From positions 2,170,001-2,234,000 of the forward strand of contig NZ_CP060040.1 of NCBI RefSeq assembly GCF_014211915.1: a stretch of DNA of 64,000 nucleotides, given 5' to 3'. A model generated the notes under the pieces. It ran no database searches and had not been told where the DNA came from. It saw nothing but the letters and a program-made list of their open reading frames with translations. This document shows, one piece after another, positions 40,085 to 50,144 of this stretch. This DNA is from Burkholderia cenocepacia. Its GTDB lineage: Bacteria; Pseudomonadota; Gammaproteobacteria; Burkholderiales; Burkholderiaceae. Positions within the stretch are counted from its first letter, which is position 1. Each line of letters begins with the position of its first letter. The translations under genes and the position numbers were made by a program.

Positions 40085-41539
40085 CTACCTGGACGGTTTG
40101 CCGGGCTTGCCCCGACCACCCGCCGATTTGCCGGCCGGCTTCCCCGCCGCCGCCTTGCCCGCCGGTTTGCTGCGCGGCTTCTGCACGCTGAACGGGCTCC
40201 CGATGGTGTAGTCCGTTCCCGTGCCGACGGCGGGCTTCGCATGCTGCGCCACGGGCTTGCGCTTGCCTTCGCCACCTTGCGTAGGCGGCTTCTTGCCCGG
40301 CTGCGCCTGTCTGCCGACCGGCGCAGCTTGCTGCACCTTCGGCTTCTTCGGCTTTTTCGGTTTCTTGATGATCTCGCCCGTCGCGCTGGTTTCCGGCACG
40401 CGGTGTTCGGCTTCGAAACCCGGCTCTTCTTCGCGCCGCAGCGTCTGCCGGATCAGCGCTTCGATCGCGGCGAGTTGCGGCGCTTCGTCGGCGCACACGA
40501 GGGATACCGCCACGCCGCTCGCGCCCGCGCGTCCGGTCCGGCCAATACGGTGCACGTAGTCTTGCGCGACGATCGGCAGATCGACGTTGATCACGAGCGG
40601 CAGATCGTCGATATCCAGCCCGCGCGCCGCCACATCGGTGGCGACCAGCATCTGTACTTCACCCGTCTTGAAACGCTCCAGCGCGCGCAAACGCGCGGGT
40701 TGCGGCTTGTCGCCGTGGATCGTATCGACCGCATAGCCGGCCTTCTCCAGCATGAGCGCCAGATAGTCGACGCCGTTGCGGGTCTTGACGAACACCAGCG
40801 CGTGCTCCCACCTGTTCTGGGCCACCAGGTGCATGAAGAGGTCGGGCTTGTTCCGCTTGTCGACCGGCACGACCCACTGCTTGATCTTGCTGGCCGTGGC
40901 ATTGGGCGGGCTGACGCTGATATCGACCGGGCTGCGCAGAATGCCGGCCGCCATCTTGCGGATCTCGTCGGAGAACGTGGCCGAGAACAACAGCGTCTGC
41001 CGCTTGGCGGGCAACGCGGCAAAGACCGCGTCGAGTTCGCGCGCGAAGCCGAGATCGAGCATGCGGTCGGCTTCGTCGAGCACCAGCGTCTGCACCTGGT
41101 CGAACTGCACCGCGTTCTGGCGATTGAGGTCGAGCAAGCGGCCCGGCGTGGCAACGAGCACGTCCACGCCCTTGCGCAGCTTCATCATCTGAGGATTGAT
41201 GCTCACTCCGCCGTAGGCGGCCAGAAATCGCAGATCGAGACCTTTGCCGTACTCGACGAAGCTTTGCAGCACCTGTTCGGCCAGCTCGCGCGTGGGCACC
41301 AGCACCAGCACGCGCGCGCGGTTGCTGGATACCGCCGGGCCGTGTTGCACCAGCCGTTGCAGCAGCGGCAGCGCGAAACCGGCCGTCTTGCCGGTGCCGG
41401 TCTGGGCCGCGGCCATGACGTCCTTGCCGCCGAGCACCACAGGAATCGCCTTGGCCTGCACCGGCGTGGGTGTCTGGTAATTGAGGCCCTGCAGATTACG
41501 CAGTAACGGCTCGATCAGGCCAAGCGAGGCAAAAGACAT
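40085..41539 (-). CDS. rhlE: ATP-dependent RNA helicase, DEAD box, RhlE type
   Basis: A 484-residue RNA helicase. Q-motif LNYQTPTPVQAKAIP, motif I AAQTGTGKT, motif II LVLDEADRMLD, motif III LFSATF, motif VI HRIGRTGRAG. A Lys/Pro/Ala-rich disordered tail (roughly residues 400-484) fits RNA binding. It probably remodels RNA in ribosome assembly or mRNA decay. The start at ATG 41539 (MSFASLGL) gives the normal length. It is transcribed away from the glcF remnant. Confidence 0.93.
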   Translation of the reverse strand: MSFASLGLIEPLLRNLQGLNYQTPTPVQAKAIPVVLGGKDVMAAAQTGTGKTAGFALPLLQRLVQHGPAVSSNRARVLVLVPTRELAEQVLQSFVEYGKGLDLRFLAAYGGVSINPQMMKLRKGVDVLVATPGRLLDLNRQNAVQFDQVQTLVLDEADRMLDLGFARELDAVFAALPAKRQTLLFSATFSDEIRKMAAGILRSPVDISVSPPNATASKIKQWVVPVDKRNKPDLFMHLVAQNRWEHALVFVKTRNGVDYLALMLEKAGYAVDTIHGDKPQPARLRALERFKTGEVQMLVATDVAARGLDIDDLPLVINVDLPIVAQDYVHRIGRTGRAGASGVAVSLVCADEAPQLAAIEALIRQTLRREEEPGFEAEHRVPETSATGEIIKKPKKPKKPKVQQAAPVGRQAQPGKKPPTQGGEGKRKPVAQHAKPAVGTGTDYTIGSPFSVQKPRSKPAGKAAAGKPAGKSAGGRGKPGKPSR

Positions 41540-41620
41540 GGACGTGTTCCGGGCTAAAACCGCAATTCTAGCGGTTACCGGGTGACCCAAGCCCCGTCCG
41601 CTCACGTCCCTCGTTCGAGC

Positions 41621-41893
41621 CGCAACGTCGACGCGTGGTGGCCCGCGATCGCAGCCGGCGCGGAAGCGATCGTACTGACGCGAGCGGCTGCGGTGCGTTC
41701 GTGAAGGAATACGGCGACCTGCTGCGCTCCGACCCCGTCTATGCGGACAAGGCGGGTCGCGTCAGCGCGCCCGCACGCAGCCGGAATCGATTGTCACCGC
41801 CGACGTCGGCTGTCAGACTCATCTGCACGACGCGGGCCGCACGCCCGTGCGCCAATGGATCGAGCTCGTCGACAACCGGCTGGTCAACCGACC
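41621..41893 (+). pseudogene. glcF: glcF remnant (glycolate oxidase iron-sulfur subunit), deleted and frameshifted
   Basis: Three short pieces match the C-terminal half of GlcF in order. First, RNVDAWWPAIAAGAEAIVLT in one frame (from 41621). Second, after loss of one G near 41680, ASGCGAFVKEYGDLLRSDP and YADKAGRVSA. Third, after a junction near 41770, in another frame, PESIVTADVGCQTHLHDAGR and TPVRQWIELVDNRL up to the glcG ribosome site. In intact GlcF about 100 residues separate the second and third pieces, so an internal deletion has occurred, and the N-terminal half plus glcD and glcE are missing. It sits directly upstream of glcG and glcB as in a normal glc operon. Confidence 0.82.
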
Positions 41894-41913
41894 GCCGTTT
41901 CCGGAGGAACGCC

Positions 41914-42318
41914 ATGCAAACGAAACCCGAACTCGAACTGGCCGATGCCGAGCGCATGCTCGCCGCCGCCCGCGCGGAAGCGGAACACCACGGCTGGGCC
42001 GTGTCGATCGCCGTCGTCGACGATGGCGGCCACCTGCTCGCCTTCGCGCGGCTGAACGGCGCCTCGCCGGCCAGCAGCACCATTGCGCAGGACAAGGCGC
42101 GCGCGGCGGCGCTCGGCCGTCGCGAGACGAAGGCGTATGAAGATATGATCAACGGTGGCCGCACCGCGTTTCTGAGCGCGCCGCTGTCCGGGTTGCTCGA
42201 AGGCGGCGTGCCGGTCACGGTCGGCGGCCGGATCGCAGGCGCGATCGGTGTGTCTGGCGTAAAGTCCGAACAGGACGCGCAGATCGCCCGCGCCGGTACA
42301 CAGAGCGTCGCGGAATAA
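41914..42318 (+). CDS. glcG: GlcG/HbpS family heme-binding protein
   Basis: A 134-residue GlcG/HbpS protein with the motif ADAERMLAAARAEAEHHGWAVSIAVVDDGGHLLAF, TIAQDKARAAALGRRETK and GGVPVTVGGRIAGAIGVSG. GlcG accompanies glycolate oxidase genes; its precise role is unclear and relatives bind heme. The start at ATG 41914 has GGAGG upstream. It follows the glcF remnant and precedes glcB by 39 bases, so glcG and glcB are still co-transcribed. Confidence 0.88.
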   Translation: MQTKPELELADAERMLAAARAEAEHHGWAVSIAVVDDGGHLLAFARLNGASPASSTIAQDKARAAALGRRETKAYEDMINGGRTAFLSAPLSGLLEGGVPVTVGGRIAGAIGVSGVKSEQDAQIARAGTQSVAE

Positions 42319-42357
42319 CCAGCCAAACCGCGCGCATTTTCCCCGGGAGGAATCACG

Positions 42358-44532
42358 ATGATCGACCAAGCAGGACTGCAAGTCGCGCCAGCGCTGAGCC
42401 AGTTCATTGAAAACGAAGCGCTGCCGGGCACCGGCATCGACAAGGCCGCGTTCTGGAGCGGTTTCTCGGCCCTGGTGCACGACCTCGCGCCGCGCAACCG
42501 CGAGCTGCTCGCCGAACGCGACCGCCTGCAGCAGGAACTCGACGCGTGGCATCGCGCGCACCCCGGCCCGGTACGCGACCATGCCGCGTATCGCGCGTTC
42601 CTCGAAAAAATCGGCTACCTCGTGCCGGTCCCGTCGAACGTCGCGGCAGCCACCGCGAACGTCGACAGCGAGATCGCCACGCAGGCCGGCCCGCAGCTCG
42701 TCGTGCCGCTGTCGAACGCACGCTATGCGCTGAACGCCGCGAACGCACGCTGGGGCAGCCTGTACGACGCGCTGTACGGCACCGACGCGCTGCCGGAAGA
42801 CGGCGGCGCCGAACGCACCGCGGCCTACAACCCGACGCGCGGCCAGCGCGTGATCGACTACGCGCGCAACGTGCTCGACAACGCCGCGCCGCTCGCGAGC
42901 GGCTCGCACCGCGACGCGCTGCGCTACCGCGTGCAGGACGGCCAGCTCGCGGTCGAAACCGCGCAGGGCAACGTCGCGCTCGCGCAGCCGGCGCAATTCG
43001 TCGGCTACCAGGGCGCGGCCGATGCGCCGTCCGCGATCCTGCTGAAGCACAACGGCCTGCACCTCGAGATCCAGATCGATGCGTCGACGCCCATCGGCCG
43101 CGCCGATCTCGCGAACGTGAAGGACGTCGTGCTCGAAGCCGCGGTCAGCACGATCATCGACTGCGAGGATTCGGTCGCGGCAGTCGACGCCGACGACAAG
43201 GTCCAGCTCTACCGCAACTGGCTCGGCCTGATGCAGGGCACGCTGGTCGAGGAAGTCGCGAAGGGCGGCAAGACCTTCACGCGCCGCCTGAACGCCGATC
43301 GCGAATACACGACGCCGGCCGGCGGCACGCTGTCGCTGCACGGCCGCTCGCTGCTGTTCGTGCGCAACGTCGGCCACCTGATGACCAACGGCGCGGTGCT
43401 CGACCGCGACGGCAACGAGATTCCGGAAGGGATTCTCGATGGCGTCGTCACGACGCTGTGCGCGCTGCACGACCTGAAGGCGAAGCGCAATTCGCGCACG
43501 GGCTCGATCTACATCGTGAAGCCGAAGATGCACGGCCCGGCCGAAGTCGCGTTCGCCGACACGCTGTTCGCACGCATCGAAGATCTGTACAACCTGCCGC
43601 GCAACACGCTGAAGATGGGCATCATGGACGAGGAACGCCGCACCAGCGTGAACCTCGCCGCGTGTATCGCGGCGGCGGCCGCGCGCGTCGCGTTCATCAA
43701 CACCGGCTTCCTCGACCGCACCGGCGACGAGATGCATACCGCGATGGAAGCGGGCCCGATGATCCGCAAGGGCGACATGAAGTCGTCGGCGTGGATCCAG
43801 TCGTACGAGCGCAACAACGTGCTCGCGGGCCTGTCGGCCGGCCTGCGCGGCCGCGCGCAGATCGGCAAGGGCATGTGGGCGATGCCGGACCTGATGCATG
43901 CGATGCTCGAGCAGAAGATCGCGCATCCGCGCGCCGGCGCGAACACCGCATGGGTGCCGTCGCCGACCGCCGCGACGCTGCACGCGCTGCACTACCACCT
44001 CGTCGACGTGCAGGCCGTCCAGCAGGAACTCGAGAAAACGCCGTATGCCAGCGAGCGCGACGCGCTGCTCGAAGGGCTGCTGACCGTGCCGGTCGTCGAG
44101 CGTGCCGCGTGGAACGAGGCCGAGATCCTGAGCGAGGTCGAGAACAACGCGCAGGGCATCCTCGGCTACGTCGTGCGCTGGGTCGAACAGGGCGTCGGCT
44201 GCTCGAAGGTGCCGGACATCCACGACGTCGGCCTGATGGAGGATCGCGCGACGCTGCGCATTTCGAGCCAGCACATCGCGAACTGGCTGCGCCACGGCGT
44301 GATCACCGAGGCGTTCGTGCTCGACGTGTTCAAGCGGATGGCCCGCGTCGTCGACCAGCAGAACGCCGGCGATCCGAACTATCGCCCGATGGCGCCCGGC
44401 TACGACCAGTCGACCGCGTTCAAGGCCGCGTGCGCGCTCGCGCTGCAAGGCACGTCGCAGCCGAGCGGCTATACCGAGCCGCTGCTGCATCGGTTCCGGC
44501 TCGCGTTCAAGGCGCAGCAGCACGGCGCATAA
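42358..44532 (+). CDS. glcB: Malate synthase G
   Basis: A 724-residue malate synthase G condensing glyoxylate and acetyl-CoA to malate. The signature [21 protein letters not shown] contains Mg-binding acids, [22 protein letters not shown] and [16 protein letters not shown] are conserved, and GHP-type catalytic residues lie in the barrel. Length is normal for isoform G. It uses glyoxylate from glycolate or other C2 sources. The nearby glycolate oxidase has been lost from this locus. Confidence 0.95.
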   Translation: MIDQAGLQVAPALSQFIENEALPGTGIDKAAFWSGFSALVHDLAPRNRELLAERDRLQQELDAWHRAHPGPVRDHAAYRAFLEKIGYLVPVPSNVAAATANVDSEIATQAGPQLVVPLSNARYALNAANARWGSLYDALYGTDALPEDGGAERTAAYNPTRGQRVIDYARNVLDNAAPLASGSHRDALRYRVQDGQLAVETAQGNVALAQPAQFVGYQGAADAPSAILLKHNGLHLEIQIDASTPIGRADLANVKDVVLEAAVSTIIDCEDSVAAVDADDKVQLYRNWLGLMQGTLVEEVAKGGKTFTRRLNADREYTTPAGGTLSLHGRSLLFVRNVGHLMTNGAVLDRDGNEIPEGILDGVVTTLCALHDLKAKRNSRTGSIYIVKPKMHGPAEVAFADTLFARIEDLYNLPRNTLKMGIMDEERRTSVNLAACIAAAAARVAFINTGFLDRTGDEMHTAMEAGPMIRKGDMKSSAWIQSYERNNVLAGLSAGLRGRAQIGKGMWAMPDLMHAMLEQKIAHPRAGANTAWVPSPTAATLHALHYHLVDVQAVQQELEKTPYASERDALLEGLLTVPVVERAAWNEAEILSEVENNAQGILGYVVRWVEQGVGCSKVPDIHDVGLMEDRATLRISSQHIANWLRHGVITEAFVLDVFKRMARVVDQQNAGDPNYRPMAPGYDQSTAFKAACALALQGTSQPSGYTEPLLHRFRLAFKAQQHGA

Positions 44533-44590
44533 ACCTGCGCAGGCGGGCGCGTCCCGCATGCGGGGGCGCCGGTTGTACACCGGCCTGGCG

Positions 44591-44620
44591 AAACGGGCAG
44601 CCTCACGGCTGCCCGTTTTT
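44591..44620 (+). terminator. Rho-independent terminator after glcB
   Basis: AAACGGGCAGCC (44591-44602) pairs perfectly with GGCTGCCCGTTT (44607-44618) around a TCAC loop, followed by TT. It is a long, stable 12-bp stem, 58 bases after the glcB stop. Confidence 0.88.
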
Positions 44621-45090
44621 CATATTCGTGTTCACCCGATCGTTGAAACCGATAATCGGCACCTATCGCCGGCTTTCGCGTGCGACGGTCCGCCGATCGT
44701 TAATTCGCCGTTTCCGCGGCCGTATGGCGCCCCGCCTTCCGCCGCGCCGCAAAGCCTTGCGGGGCAACGCTTCCCCCGATATTTGCAAGTCCGGGATTAC
44801 ACCATAATTTGACCCCGATCAACCCGGCGCAACATTTTCCGCGCACGCAAACACGCGCGTTATACTCCGGGGAATTCGCATCGCGCGATTCATCGGATCG
44901 TCGAATTGCAGTAGACGTTTACCTATGAATATAGGGTTTATCCGGCCGCGATCGTCGATAATCGGTGCCCGTTTTCTCCGCTGAATGGAAGGCTGGCACG
45001 GGCAGGGCTGCGCACCGGATCGCCACCGGTAGTCATACGAACAATCGCATCGATCCGCCGCCCGGCGACGATGCCCCCGATCCACGGACC
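44621..45090. other. Intergenic region with promoter of diguanylate cyclase
   Basis: Nearly 470 bases between the glcB terminator and the cyclase start. It is less GC-rich from about 44780 to 44940 and contains candidate promoter-like AT stretches near 44920-44940. No gene or RNA was recognised. Confidence 0.5.
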
Positions 45091-46656
45091 ATGGCCGAAA
45101 CCGACTACGCAATGCCCAGCGAATCCGGCCTGACGAGCCGTGTCGCCGCTCATCTGCGCCGGTTCCTCCTGCCGCACCTGATCTTCTATACGGGGCTGCT
45201 GATCGCGCTGATCCTGCTGCTCCTGTGCGGGATCGTCCTGTACGAAGGCCGTATCGATGCGCGCGACCGCTCGCGCAGCATGCAGCAAAACCTCGCGCTG
45301 ATGGCGTCGTGGGACATCGAGCGCAACATCGAGATCTATTCGCTGTCGCTGCAGGCGGTGGTCGAAGGCGCGAACGACCCCGAAGTCACCAGGCTGCCGA
45401 TGCCGCTGCGCCGCCAGGTGCTGTTCGACCGCGCGACGACGGCCAAGTACCTCGGCGGCATCTACGTGCTCGACGCGAAGGGCGACATCGCGGTCGACGG
45501 CAAGAGCGACGTGCCGCGCAAGGCCAACTTCGGCAACGAGCCGTACTTCACCGTGCACCGCGACCGCCCCGACGTCGGCCTGTACGTCAGCGATCCGTAT
45601 CATTCCCGCCTGCGCGGGGGCTCGCCGAGCATCGCGCTGAGCCGGCGGATCACGCGGCCCGACGGGTCGTTCGGCGGCGTCGCGGTGATGTCGATCCGGC
45701 TCGAATATTTCCAGAACCTGTTCTCGCGCCTGTCGCTTGGCGATCGCGGTTCGGTTGCGCTGATCAACACGGACGGCAAGATGGTCGCGCGCGAGCCGTA
45801 CGACCCCAAGATCGTCGGCCGCGACATCAGCCGCGCGAGCACGTTCCGGCAGTTCATGACCGCCAGCGAAGGCAGCTTCGCCGATACCGCATCGATCGAC
45901 GGCGTGCGGCGCCTGTACGTGTTCCGGCACCTCGACGGCCTGCCGCTCATCGTCATGGTCGCGCGCTCGGAAGCGGACACCTACGCTGCGTGGTACGACC
46001 GTGCGATCCCGATCGGCTCCGCGATGGTCTTGCTCGCGATCGGCTTCGTCGGCCTGTCGCTGCTGCTCGACGTGCAGCTGCGCAAGCGCCACCGCGCGGA
46101 AACCGAGCTGCAGGCGCTCGCGCGCACCGACGGCCTGACGGGCCTCGACAACCGCCGGATGCTCGACGTCACGCTCGCGCGCGAATGGCGCCGCGCCGCA
46201 CGTTCGCAACATGCGCTGTCGCTGCTGTTCATCGACGTCGATTACTTCAAGCACTACAACGACACGCAGGGCCACCAGGCCGGCGACGACGCGCTCGCCG
46301 CGGTCGGCCACTGCATCGCCGGCTGCCTGCGTCGGCCGGCCGACTATGCGGCGCGCTACGGCGGCGAGGAATTCGTCGTGGTGCTGCCGGATATCGACAC
46401 GGACGGCGCGGTGACGATCGCCGAAACGATCCGCACGGGCATCCTCGATCTCGGCATCCGGCACGACGCCGGCACGGTCGGCCGGCTGACGGTGAGCATC
46501 GGCGTGACGACCAGCTATCCGGAGCGCGACGACAACATCCAGGCCGCGCTGAAGCTGGCCGACGAGGCGTTGTACCGGGCGAAGGAAGGCGGGCGCAACC
46601 GCATCGTCGTACAGGCGGCCACGTCGCCGGACGATCTCGAATCGCGGCAGGCCTGA
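45091..46656 (+). CDS. Membrane diguanylate cyclase with dCache sensor
   Basis: A 521-residue signalling protein: cytoplasmic N-terminus, membrane helix (LLIALILLLLCGIVLY), a periplasmic double-Cache-type sensor of about 260 residues (MSIRLEYFQNLFSRLSLGDRG etc.), a second membrane helix (AMVLLAIGFVGLSLLL) and a GGDEF domain. The active site is GGEEF at about residue 424, with an I-site RPAD five residues upstream, so it should make c-di-GMP and be product-inhibited. It is followed 150 bases later by a two-component pair. The start at ATG 45091 is chosen; ATG 45112 is possible. Confidence 0.9.
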   Translation: MAETDYAMPSESGLTSRVAAHLRRFLLPHLIFYTGLLIALILLLLCGIVLYEGRIDARDRSRSMQQNLALMASWDIERNIEIYSLSLQAVVEGANDPEVTRLPMPLRRQVLFDRATTAKYLGGIYVLDAKGDIAVDGKSDVPRKANFGNEPYFTVHRDRPDVGLYVSDPYHSRLRGGSPSIALSRRITRPDGSFGGVAVMSIRLEYFQNLFSRLSLGDRGSVALINTDGKMVAREPYDPKIVGRDISRASTFRQFMTASEGSFADTASIDGVRRLYVFRHLDGLPLIVMVARSEADTYAAWYDRAIPIGSAMVLLAIGFVGLSLLLDVQLRKRHRAETELQALARTDGLTGLDNRRMLDVTLAREWRRAARSQHALSLLFIDVDYFKHYNDTQGHQAGDDALAAVGHCIAGCLRRPADYAARYGGEEFVVVLPDIDTDGAVTIAETIRTGILDLGIRHDAGTVGRLTVSIGVTTSYPERDDNIQAALKLADEALYRAKEGGRNRIVVQAATSPDDLESRQA

Positions 46657-46805
46657 GCGTACGGGCAACGGCTGGGCCGCCGCCGTCCGCGTGCAAAATC
46701 ACCGACAATATCGGCTCGATACGCCACCGCGCCGCCGCGCGGCCGATGCGCGCGGCCAGCCCGCGCCTGACCGGCCGCACCCGTTCGCGGCCGCTTCGCA
46801 CCACC

Positions 46806-48188
46806 ATGAGACTCAAGGCAAAGATCTTCCTTCTGGCCATCGTGCCGTTCCTGCTCGCGATCGCCGGCATCGGCTTCGGCGTGCGCCAGCAGGCGACGTC
46901 GCTCGCGCGCACGCAGCACGCGACGATCCAGGCTGCGTACCTGTCGAGCAAGGAAGTCGAGCTGAAACACTACGTCGAGCTCGCGACGAGCGCGATCATG
47001 CCGCTCTACGACGCGAGCGGCCGCAATGCGCGCGACGATGCACTGCTGCGCACGCAGGCGCTCGCGATGCTGCAGAAGATGGATTTCGGCCCCGACGGCT
47101 ATTTCTTCGTGTACGACCTGCACGGCAATTCGCTGATGCATCCGCGCGAGCCGGAGCGCGTCGGCCACAACTTCTGGTCGATGCGCGACCCGCAGGGCGC
47201 GCTGACGATCCAGAAGCTGATCGGCGCGGCGTCGCACGGCGGCGGCTACGTGCGCTACGCCTGGCAGCGGCCGTCGACGGGCCGCGTCGCGCCGAAGCTC
47301 GGCTATGTCGTCGCGCTCGAGCGCTGGGGCTGGATGGTCGGCACCGGCATCTATCTCGACGACGTCGACACCGCGCTGCAGCGCATCGACGCGCGCGCGT
47401 CCGCGAACATCGAACGCACGATGAGCTGGCTCACCGCGATCGCGCTCACCGGCGCGGCGGCGATCGCCGTATGCGCGCTGGTGCTGAACGTCAGCGAGTC
47501 GCGCAGCGCCGATGCGAAGCTCAAGCTGCTCGCGCAGCGCGTCGTCGAATCGCAGGAGCAGGAGCGCGCGCGGCTGTCGCGCGAACTGCACGACGGGATC
47601 AGCCAGATGATGGTGTCCGCGAAGCTGATGCTCGAATCGGCGCTCGCACGCTTCGAGCGCGGCACGTCCCGCGTGCCCGAAGCCGAGCAGGCGCTCGCGT
47701 CGGGCGTCGGGCGGCTCGGCGACACGCTGCGCGAAGTCCGGCGCATCTCGCATGCGCTACGGCCATCGATGCTCGACGATCTCGGCCTCGCGGCCGCGCT
47801 CGAGCAACTCGTGCGTGAACTCGGCGCCGAAAGCGGCATCGACATCGGCTATACGCAGGTCGCGCACAGCGGCACGCAGCCGCTGCCCGAAGCCGTCAAC
47901 ACCGCGCTGTTCCGGATTGCACAGGAAGCGCTCAGCAACATCGTGCATCATGCGCGGGCGTCGCGCGCGGCCGTCACGCTCGACGTCGGCGCGCACGCCG
48001 TCACGCTGACGATCGCCGACAACGGCTGCGGCTTCGACGCCGAACGCTCGCAGGCCGACGCGCGCCGCGGCATCGGCCTGCGCAACATGCGCGAACGCCT
48101 CGACGCACTCGGCGGCACGCTGACGATCACGTCGCAGGTCGGCCACACGATCGTCGCCGCGAGCGTGCCGCTGCCCGGCGCGGCGTGA
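46806..48188 (+). CDS. Sensor histidine kinase, NarL type with Cache domain
   Basis: A 460-residue membrane kinase. It has an N-terminal membrane helix, a periplasmic single Cache (sCache_2-like) domain ending GWMVGTGIYLDDVD, a second helix (AIALTGAAAIAVCALVL), then a HisKA_3 dimer domain with the phosphoacceptor His about residue 262 in SRELHDGISQMM and an HATPase domain (EALSNIVHHARAS, DNGCGF, RGIGLRNMRERL). The response regulator 31 bases downstream is its partner. Cache domains of this type commonly bind small carboxylates; the ligand here is unknown. Confidence 0.93.
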   Translation: MRLKAKIFLLAIVPFLLAIAGIGFGVRQQATSLARTQHATIQAAYLSSKEVELKHYVELATSAIMPLYDASGRNARDDALLRTQALAMLQKMDFGPDGYFFVYDLHGNSLMHPREPERVGHNFWSMRDPQGALTIQKLIGAASHGGGYVRYAWQRPSTGRVAPKLGYVVALERWGWMVGTGIYLDDVDTALQRIDARASANIERTMSWLTAIALTGAAAIAVCALVLNVSESRSADAKLKLLAQRVVESQEQERARLSRELHDGISQMMVSAKLMLESALARFERGTSRVPEAEQALASGVGRLGDTLREVRRISHALRPSMLDDLGLAAALEQLVRELGAESGIDIGYTQVAHSGTQPLPEAVNTALFRIAQEALSNIVHHARASRAAVTLDVGAHAVTLTIADNGCGFDAERSQADARRGIGLRNMRERLDALGGTLTITSQVGHTIVAASVPLPGAA

Positions 48189-48219
48189 CGACGCGCCCTA
48201 TCACAGGAGACTTTCACGC

Positions 48220-48867
48220 ATGAGCGCCCCCGATACCGCCCGGCCCGCCGCTGCCCGATTGCTGCTCGTCGACGATCACCCGCTCGTGCGCGACGGCTTG
48301 CGGATGCGGCTCGAAGCGGCCGACCTGTCGGTGGTCGGCGAGGCCGGCAACGCGGACGAGGCGCTCGCGCTCGCCGAGTCGCTCGAGCCCGATCTCGCGC
48401 TGATGGACGTCGGCATGAACGGAATGAACGGCATCACGCTCGCGGGCGTGTTCCACGAGCGGTTTCCGGGCATCCGCGTGCTGATGCTGTCGATGCACGA
48501 CAACATCGAATACGTGACGCAGGCAGTACGCGCCGGCGCGAGCGGCTACCTGCTGAAGGATTCGCCCGCGAGCGAGATCGTCCGCGCGATCGGCGCGGTG
48601 CTGGCCGGGCAGACGTTCTTCAGCGAAGGGCTGGCCGCGCGGATGATCCAGGCCAGCGCGACCGCGTCGCCGCTGGACCGCTTGACGCCGCGCGAGCGCG
48701 ACATCCTCGACGCGCTGGCCGAAGGGCTGTCGAGCAAGCAGATCGCGCAACAGACGGGGCTGTCGGTGCGCACGGTCGAGACGCATCGGCTCAACCTGAA
48801 GCGCAAGCTGGAGATCGAAGGGCAGGCCGAGCTGATCAAGTTCGCGGTCGAGCATCGGCGGCGATAG
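48220..48867 (+). CDS. Response regulator, NarL/FixJ (LuxR) family
   Basis: A 215-residue two-domain regulator. The receiver has acidic pocket LLVDDHPLVRDG, phosphoacceptor Asp about residue 63 in LALMDVGMNGMNG and the conserved Lys in YLLKDSPASE. The LuxR-type HTH is LTPRERDILDALAEGLSSKQIAQQTGLSVRTVETH. It pairs with the kinase just upstream (AGGAGA ribosome site). Targets are unknown. Confidence 0.94.
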   Translation: MSAPDTARPAAARLLLVDDHPLVRDGLRMRLEAADLSVVGEAGNADEALALAESLEPDLALMDVGMNGMNGITLAGVFHERFPGIRVLMLSMHDNIEYVTQAVRAGASGYLLKDSPASEIVRAIGAVLAGQTFFSEGLAARMIQASATASPLDRLTPRERDILDALAEGLSSKQIAQQTGLSVRTVETHRLNLKRKLEIEGQAELIKFAVEHRRR

Positions 48868-49165
48868 AGCAAGCACGCCCGGATGGCGCGCCGGGACGCG
48901 CACATCACCCTCGAATTTCATACTTGTCCAATCGACCTCACCTTGGGGGCGATGGAATCCTCTCGCTTGCCGAAACGAGCACCGTGCTCGGATTTGCCTT
49001 CGCGGGCTGAAGAATAGGGCGGCGACGGGCGACACGGCAGAAGGTACTGTGCTCCTTGGCTACTTTGATCGCCCCTACGATGCTGTTTTTTCTCGCTTCG
49101 TATCCGATTCGCTCAGTCAGCATCGCGCAGGAGTCGCCCCCTCTCCACCGCTCGGCCGACCTACG
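48868..49165. other. Intergenic region, possible interspersed repeat
   Basis: About 300 bases lie between the response regulator and hpnM. A minus-strand open frame (about 49132-48938) reads MLTERIGYEARKNSIVGAIK, then KVAKEHSTFCRVARRRPILQ; I recall similar short frames near unrelated genes in other Burkholderia genomes. It has no good ribosome site and low codon bias, so I read it as a dispersed repeat, not a gene. Confidence 0.35.
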
Positions 49166-49192
49166 AATAGAAAAGGCACCCGAAGGCGCCTT
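49166..49192 (-). terminator. Terminator of hpnM
   Basis: On the minus strand AAGGCGCC-TTCG-GGTGCCTT, an 8-bp stem with one mismatch and a TTCG loop, followed by TTCTATT. It begins about 30 bases after the hpnM stop. Confidence 0.65.
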
Positions 49193-49221
49193 CCATGCAT
49201 CCGAACTACGCGCAACAGCCG

Positions 49222-49818
49222 TCAGTTCGTCCGCGAATTGTGTTTCTGCAGATACGCGATCAGGCCGTCGATCCCGCCCGTCGCGAGCTGGCTCTTGAAT
49301 TGACCCTGATAGACCTGGATCAGCCACGCGCCCGACATGTCGATGTCGTAGATCTTCCAGTCGTTGCCGACCTTGCCGAGACGATAGCCGACCGACTGGC
49401 TGTCGCCCGGCGTCGTCACCGTCGACTGCACGAGCGCGTCCGCGCCCGACGCGCCGCCCGGCTTGAACGAGAACTTCGCGTCCTGGTTGCCGAGCTGCGC
49501 GAGCGACGCGGCGTAGGTGCGCGTCATCAGCAAGCGGAACTGCTTGTACAGCTCCTGTTGCTGTTGCGGCGTGGCCTGCTTCCACGCGTCGCCGACCGCG
49601 ATGCGGGTCGTGCGCTCGAAGTTGGTCACAGGCAGGAAGCGCTGCTCGACGACCTGCGTGATCTTCGCCATGTCGCCGCCGCGCGCGGCCGGATCGGCCT
49701 TCATCGCATTGACGGTACCCTCGACCGCCGTGCGGACGACATCGACCGGCGCGCTCTGCGCGAAAGCGGAAACCGACACGGCGGCCGCCGCGACGAAAGC
49801 AAACAGATGACGTTTCAT
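49222..49818 (-). CDS. hpnM: HpnM-type periplasmic protein (MlaC/Ttg2D family)
   Basis: A 198-residue periplasmic lipid-carrier-like protein with signal peptide ending SVSAFA and a mature MlaC fold: VVEQRFLPVTNFERTTRIAVGDAWKQAT, YKQFRLLMTRTYAASLAQL, GKVGNDWKIYDIDMSGAWLI. It is transcribed away from hpnN. Family members carry phospholipids between membranes; with hopanoid genes on the other side it is best called HpnM, which may move hopanoids. MlaC proper is the alternative. Confidence 0.83.
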   Translation of the reverse strand: MKRHLFAFVAAAAVSVSAFAQSAPVDVVRTAVEGTVNAMKADPAARGGDMAKITQVVEQRFLPVTNFERTTRIAVGDAWKQATPQQQQELYKQFRLLMTRTYAASLAQLGNQDAKFSFKPGGASGADALVQSTVTTPGDSQSVGYRLGKVGNDWKIYDIDMSGAWLIQVYQGQFKSQLATGGIDGLIAYLQKHNSRTN

Positions 49819-50144
49819 ACGAATTTCGCACTCGATGGGAAAAAACGGCCGGCTCTTTGCATCGGCCGGTGGAGCAAAGTATACCGGGCCTGACGCCCCG
49901 TTGCCGCCCGGTGACCGACTGTTACCTTTCAGCGCCGTTTGTCACAGGCCCTTGGCGGCGTGTCGACGCATCGCCGCGGCGATTATGTAAATATCCCCAT
50001 ACAAATGGACCGGCCGCGCGATCCGATTGCCACGCCGGTAGCAAATATCCTTCCCGCCCCGATTCTCCGCAACGTCACGACCGTCGCCGCGCCGCGCCGG
50101 TATACTTGGCTACTTTGCCCTAGCCAGCCGCTCCCCACCGCCAC
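49819..50144. other. Divergent promoter region of hpnM and hpnN
   Basis: About 325 bases with no gene seen. An AT-richer centre near 49985-50010 (ATTATGTAAATATCC) may hold the promoter elements for both directions. Confidence 0.5.

Noticed and set aside
41884..44580. 898-codon open frame on the minus strand
   Set aside because: Mirrors malate synthase G, which has clear family motifs; the antisense product is Arg/Val/Ala-rich with no domain.
49049..49303. 84-codon plus-strand frame near hpnM
   Set aside because: No ribosome site, no family, and it runs over the hpnM terminator and coding end.
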